Source of the DNA: Gemmataceae bacterium
GTDB taxonomy: Bacteria > Planctomycetota > Planctomycetia > Gemmatales > Gemmataceae
Direction of reading: 5' to 3'
DNA length: 17,597 bases
Assembly: GCA_947490035.1 (NCBI GenBank)
Contig: CANLGS010000012.1
Coordinates: 1 to 17,597 of the forward strand
The first letter of the stretch is position 1. Each line of letters starts with the position of its first letter. A program made the position numbers and the translations under genes. Shown piece by piece: positions 14,378 through 17,597 of this stretch. Under the pieces are notes generated by a model. The model was not told the DNA's origin and searched no databases. It saw nothing but the letters and a program-made list of their open reading frames with translations.

Positions 14378-15682
14378 TCACTTCAGCACGGCCTTGATCG
14401 GCTCGACGCCGGGGTTCACGAGCGGGATCGGCCGGGCGCCGACGTGGTAGTTCTTGTTCGGGTCGAGGCCCAGCGCCGAGTAGATCGTCGCGAACAGGCT
14501 GCCCGCGTCCACTTCCTCGGACACGACGGTTTGGCCCTTCGGGTCGCTCTTGCCGTACACCGAGCCGCGCTTGATGCCGCACCCGGTGATGGTGCTGCTC
14601 CACGCGCTCGCGAAGTGGTCGCGGCCGAGACTCGCGTTGATGCTCGGCGTGCGGCCGAACTCCGCCAGCGTCACGATCATCACGTCGTCCATCATGCCGC
14701 GTTCGGTCAGGTCGTCGATCAGCGTCGCCATGACGTGATCGAGTTCCGGCACCATCTCCTGGTGCGTCTCGAAGTTCTGCCCGTGGCTGTCCCACCACGC
14801 GCGGCCGACGCGAACGAACGGCACACCGGCTTCGACTAGCCGGCGCGCGATCAGCACTTGCTCCGCGAACTGCGTCGGGCCGTAGCGGTCACGCACCTTC
14901 TGCGGCTCCTGCGTCACGTCGAACAGTTTTTCGCTCGCCATGATCCCGCGAACGCGCTGGTACGCTTCGTTCTGGCTGCTCATCGTTTCGGAACTGCGGC
15001 CCTGACCGAAGTTCTTGCCGAGCAGGTCGCGGAGTTCGCCGCGTTCGAGGTGGTCGAGGTCGGTGATGCCGTCGAGCTTCTTGATGAACTCGGGGTAGTT
15101 GTTCGTGGTCAGTTCCATCGGGGCGTATCGCGCGCCGAGGAACCCGCTGGTGCCGGGCGCCATGCTCCGGCCTTCGGTCTGCGTGTAAAAGGTGACGTAA
15201 TCCGGCACCTTGCTGTCCGCGCGGCCCATCTCGCGAGCGACGACCGCACCGAGGTCCGGGTAGCGCAGCGCGGCTTCGTCGCGCCGGCCCTTCATCATGG
15301 TGATGGCGGCGCTGCCGTGGTCGCCGTTCTTGGTGTTCAGCCCGCGGATCACGCACGTCGTCTTCATGCGCGACGCCATCTTCGGCATCAGCTCCGAGAT
15401 GCGAAGACCGGGCACGTCGGTCTGGATCGAGCGGAACGGCCCGCCGGTCGTCGCGCCCGGCTTCGGATCCCACGTTTCGAGTTGCGACGCGCCGCCGGCG
15501 AGCCACAGCAGGATGACGCGCTTCTGCGTCTTCTTGAGCGCGCCGTTGGTGCCGGGCGCGGCGAGTACGTTGAGCGCGGTCATGTCGGCGGCAACGGTCG
15601 CGCCGGCCGCGGCGACACCGCCGAGGAACGCGCGGCGGTCCATCGCGTGGGCGGCGGAACGGCAGAACGTGTTACGAGGCAT
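14378..15682 (-). CDS. DUF1501 family protein with Tat signal
   Basis: The product has 434 aa. Start ATG 15682 has GGAG 8 nt upstream; the internal M14 just before the twin-arginine motif has no ribosome site. The export signal is MDRRAFLGGVAAAGATVAAD (Tat, R16/R17). DUF1501 features of the sulfatase/alkaline-phosphatase-like fold are visible: KRVILLWLAGGASQLETWDP, FRSIQTDVPGLRISELMPKM, NTKNGDHGSAA, PFVRVGRAWWDSHGQNF, and VMIVTLAEFGRTPSIN followed by GRDHFASAWS. Such proteins are very common in planctomycetes and almost always pair with DUF1549/DUF1553 proteins, as here (the partner is 73 nt upstream). Their substrate is not established; processing of sulfated or otherwise modified polysaccharide has been suggested. 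It is exported and probably periplasmic. Confidence 0.95.
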   Translation of the reverse strand: MPRNTFCRSAAHAMDRRAFLGGVAAAGATVAADMTALNVLAAPGTNGALKKTQKRVILLWLAGGASQLETWDPKPGATTGGPFRSIQTDVPGLRISELMPKMASRMKTTCVIRGLNTKNGDHGSAAITMMKGRRDEAALRYPDLGAVVAREMGRADSKVPDYVTFYTQTEGRSMAPGTSGFLGARYAPMELTTNNYPEFIKKLDGITDLDHLERGELRDLLGKNFGQGRSSETMSSQNEAYQRVRGIMASEKLFDVTQEPQKVRDRYGPTQFAEQVLIARRLVEAGVPFVRVGRAWWDSHGQNFETHQEMVPELDHVMATLIDDLTERGMMDDVMIVTLAEFGRTPSINASLGRDHFASAWSSTITGCGIKRGSVYGKSDPKGQTVVSEEVDAGSLFATIYSALGLDPNKNYHVGARPIPLVNPGVEPIKAVLK

Positions 15683-15696
15683 GGTCAGGCTCCGAA

Positions 15697-15750
15697 GTAG
15701 GACAGGCCGCTGGCCTGTCGAAGAAATGACAGGCCAGCGGCCTGTCCTAC
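15697..15750. repeat. Nested inverted repeat between DUF1553 and DUF1501 genes
   Basis: The arms 15697-15719 and 15728-15750 are perfect 23-bp complements (GTAGGACAGGCC.. and ..GGCCTGTCCTAC) with an 8-nt loop. Each arm contains GACAGGCC-GCT-GGCCTGTC, so it can fold alone. It lies inside a probable operon, where it may stabilise or attenuate the downstream transcript. Similar GACAGGCC palindromes are, from memory, dispersed in planctomycete genomes. Confidence 0.92.
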
Positions 15751-15755
15751 ATCAG

Positions 15756-17381
15756 TCAGTAGCTGAACCGGAACTCCGGGGCCGTCACCAGCGCCCAGAG
15801 CACTTGCTTGTACGCTTCGGCCTCGCGGCCAACTCGCTTCTCGACGTAGCCGACCAGCGCCTTCAACTCGGTCTCGGTCGCGCTGCGGCCGTAGGCGGTC
15901 TTCACCAGGAACTCGACCGCTTCCTTCGGCTCCTTGATCGTCTTCACGCGGCCGAGCGTGGTGCCGGCGCCGTCCGTGAGAAACTCTTTCATCAGCCGGT
16001 CGCCGTTGCTGAAAAGCAGCGCCTCGCCGACGCCGATCTGGAAGTTGTCGGTCGGCTGCGCGAGTAGCGACGCGAAGCCCTTCGCCGCGTTCTCGGCTTG
16101 CTCCATCTTGGTCTCGAACTCCGCGGGCTTCAGCCCGTCGAAGCTCGCGGGGTCGGTGGACGCGATCTTGAGCGCGGTCGCGAGTTGTTGCGGCGTCATT
16201 GGCTTGAGTCTCGCGACCGCGAACGTCTTGAACGCCGGCGCACTCTCGGAGCCTTCGTACCGGCTGCTCCGCGAGTACACCTTGCTCATCACGATGCCGC
16301 GAACCAGCCGCTTGATGTCGTACCCGTTGGCGGCGGTGTCGCGTGCCAGCCACGCGAGCAACTCCGGGTGCGATGAGCGGTTCTCGCTGTGCATCTGGTC
16401 GAGCGGAGAAACGAGGCCGGTGCCGAGGAAGCGGTGCCACAGCCGGTTCGCGAGCGACCGCGAAAAGAACTCCGCGTTCTCGCCCTTCAGCGCGACCTCC
16501 ACGAGCTTCGCCCGCGCGCTGAACTTCGGCGCCGGCGGCGGGGTCTTCGCGGCCTTCGCCTTGTCGAGCATGTCCTTCTCGGCCTTCATCGCCGTGGCGT
16601 CGGGGTCTTTCGCGTTCGCGTCCTCGATTGACGCGCCCGTCAGGAACATCATCTTCGCGGTGCGCTCCGGGCCTTTGGTCGGCTTGTACTTGATCGTGCC
16701 GTACCCGCGTTCGCCGAGGAAGCCGCCGTTGTCGAAGGTGCGCGCGAGGAACGCCTTCATCCCGTAGAAGTGGTCCTGAGTCCAGTCCTCGACGTGCGGG
16801 TGGTTGTGGCACTGCGCGCAACTCACGTTCACGCCGAAGAACGCGACGCTCACGTCCGCGGTGAGTTTGTCGGCATCGCTGACGCGCCCGCGAAGGAACT
16901 CGGCGGCGCCCTTCAGCTTCGCGTCGCTCTCGTCGGGCAGCATCACCTCGCGGAAGATTTCGTCCCAGGGCTTGTTCTCTTTGAGCGCCTCCGTGAGGTA
17001 CGCGCGGAACGCGCCGTTCCCGCGGCGGTCGCCTTCGGGGTTCAGCATGATGTCGAACAGCGCCGCCTGGTGCCGCACGAACGCGGGCGACGCGATCAGT
17101 CGGTCAACCAACTTCGCGCGTTTGTCGGCTTCGGTGGACTTCAGGTAGGCATCGACTTCGCCGGCGGTGGGAATGCGGCCGACGAGGTCGAGCGTGAGCC
17201 GGCGGATGACGGTGGCGTCGTCGGCCTGACCCGCGGGGGTCACACTCGCTTCAGTGAGCGCGGCGTCAACGATTTGGTCGATAACCTGTTCGATCGGTTT
17301 GGAAGCGGGCGGAAGATCGGCACGTGCCGCCGAGGGCGCGAGGGCGCAGATAGCCGCGAGTAGCAGCGAACGGAGCCGCAT
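15756..17381 (-). CDS. DUF1549/DUF1553 family exported protein
   Basis: The product has 541 aa. Start ATG 17381 has GGAG 8 nt upstream and a signal peptide (MRLRSLLLAAICALAPSAARA). The DUF1549 part spans about residues 30-240: RRLTLDLVGRIPTAGEVDAY, FDIMLNPEGDRRGNG, then C188-A-Q-C191-H192, a CxxCH motif within CHNHPHVEDWTQ, and HFYGMKAFLAR. The DUF1553 part follows, about residues 290-541: RSLANRLWHRFLGTGLVSPL, HPELLAWLARD, RLVRGIVMSKVYSRSS and a final VTAPEFRFSY. Many homologues carry an extra N-terminal PSCyt1 cytochrome-like domain and exceed 700 aa; this is the short form without it. It is paired with the DUF1501 gene, the usual planctomycete arrangement. Whether the CxxCH binds haem or a metal is not settled by sequence. 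Confidence 0.95.
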   Translation of the reverse strand: MRLRSLLLAAICALAPSAARADLPPASKPIEQVIDQIVDAALTEASVTPAGQADDATVIRRLTLDLVGRIPTAGEVDAYLKSTEADKRAKLVDRLIASPAFVRHQAALFDIMLNPEGDRRGNGAFRAYLTEALKENKPWDEIFREVMLPDESDAKLKGAAEFLRGRVSDADKLTADVSVAFFGVNVSCAQCHNHPHVEDWTQDHFYGMKAFLARTFDNGGFLGERGYGTIKYKPTKGPERTAKMMFLTGASIEDANAKDPDATAMKAEKDMLDKAKAAKTPPPAPKFSARAKLVEVALKGENAEFFSRSLANRLWHRFLGTGLVSPLDQMHSENRSSHPELLAWLARDTAANGYDIKRLVRGIVMSKVYSRSSRYEGSESAPAFKTFAVARLKPMTPQQLATALKIASTDPASFDGLKPAEFETKMEQAENAAKGFASLLAQPTDNFQIGVGEALLFSNGDRLMKEFLTDGAGTTLGRVKTIKEPKEAVEFLVKTAYGRSATETELKALVGYVEKRVGREAEAYKQVLWALVTAPEFRFSY

Positions 17382-17455
17382 GAAAGGTGCTCCAGGCGAA
17401 AGCGGGTGGGGTCGAGCGCGTGGCGGGAGAGTCCGGCGGGCTTGCTAATGATGGA

Positions 17456-17461
17456 AGTATA
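17456..17461 (-). promoter_or_regulatory. Possible -10 element for the DUF1549/DUF1553 run
   Basis: TATACT on the minus strand lies about 75 bp before ATG 17381. No convincing -35 was found at the usual spacing, so this is tentative. Confidence 0.3.
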
Positions 17462-17498
17462 ACACCGGCCGAATTGGAAGCCAGCGGAAAACCAGCAG

Positions 17499-17570
17499 GA
17501 GAGTCGCCCGCCAGTCCGTGGCGGTTATGCTCTTGAGAGTCGCCCGCCACGGAGTGGCGGGCGACTCTCA
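17499..17570. repeat. Nested inverted repeat near the right edge
   Basis: The arms 17499-17524 and 17544-17569 are 26-bp complements with one mismatch (GAGAGTCGCCCGCCA.TCCGT). An alternative fold pairs 17534-17550 with 17554-17570 over 17 bp with a GGA loop. A half copy lies at 12484-12511. The remaining bases from 17382 to 17597 hold no credible gene. Confidence 0.9.
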
Positions 17571-17597
17571 CGACCCCGCGGGCACGGCGCGCGAAGC

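Noticed and set aside
16806..16820. CxxCH in the DUF1549 protein as proof of a c-type cytochrome
   Set aside because: The motif is part of the conserved DUF1549 region, no distal Met ligand can be assigned, and the cytochrome-like PSCyt1 domain is absent.

Overview
The window looks like a chromosomal segment of a planctomycete, most likely from the Gemmata group. The support is high GC throughout, an adjacent DUF1549/DUF1553 and DUF1501 pair, the Gemmata-type TIGR02996 repeat-companion domain (LVLADWLEEYDDPRR), and many long palindromic intergenic repeats. No rRNA, tRNA, CRISPR array, transposase or phage gene was seen. All calls come from reading the sequence and from memory of protein families; no search was run.

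Layout. On the minus strand: a polytopic membrane protein cut by the left edge (626 to 1); a 130-bp hairpin repeat; thrS (2675 to 834), preceded by a hairpin element that recurs at 9.4 kb; and 840 bp without a credible gene (2709-3546), holding a 245-bp palindrome. Next comes a probable co-transcribed run, 5' to 3' on the minus strand: a secreted Asp-box/BNR beta-propeller (9254-6627), a small GTG-start protein (6576-6127), a 161-aa unknown (6098-5613), and two tandem TIGR02996-FGE/C-type-lectin-fold paralogues (5598-4618 and 4506-3547). Further right are a secreted coiled-coil Dabb-domain protein and pdxA (minus), a divergent DUF5009/NagX-like membrane acyltransferase (plus, 11304-12485), and a minus-strand run: DUF1549/DUF1553, DUF1501, a DUF5678-like protein, a retropepsin-like protease and a WD40 protein, the last three with overlapping frames.

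Main discovery. The two tandem FGE-fold genes end in about 120 bp with the signature of a diversity-generating retroelement (DGR) variable region. In 40 aligned codons, 10 differ by 13 nucleotides. All 13 are at codon positions 1 or 2, none at position 3, and 12 of the 13 have adenine in one copy on the coding strand. Just upstream, 25 identical residues carry 8 silent differences, so the pattern is not ordinary drift. An identical 39-bp AT-rich block follows both genes. No reverse transcriptase or template repeat was found in the window, so these would be remote targets of a DGR elsewhere in the genome. The first of the two active-site cysteines of true formylglycine-generating enzyme is serine in both copies, which fits a ligand-display role rather than catalysis.

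Secondary signals. A hairpin with a conserved core and a GNRA tetraloop (GAAA in one copy, GCGA in the other) lies upstream of both thrS and the BNR gene, and its outer stem differs in sequence but pairs in both. At least five intergenic repeats share one design: a long inverted repeat whose arms are themselves palindromic.
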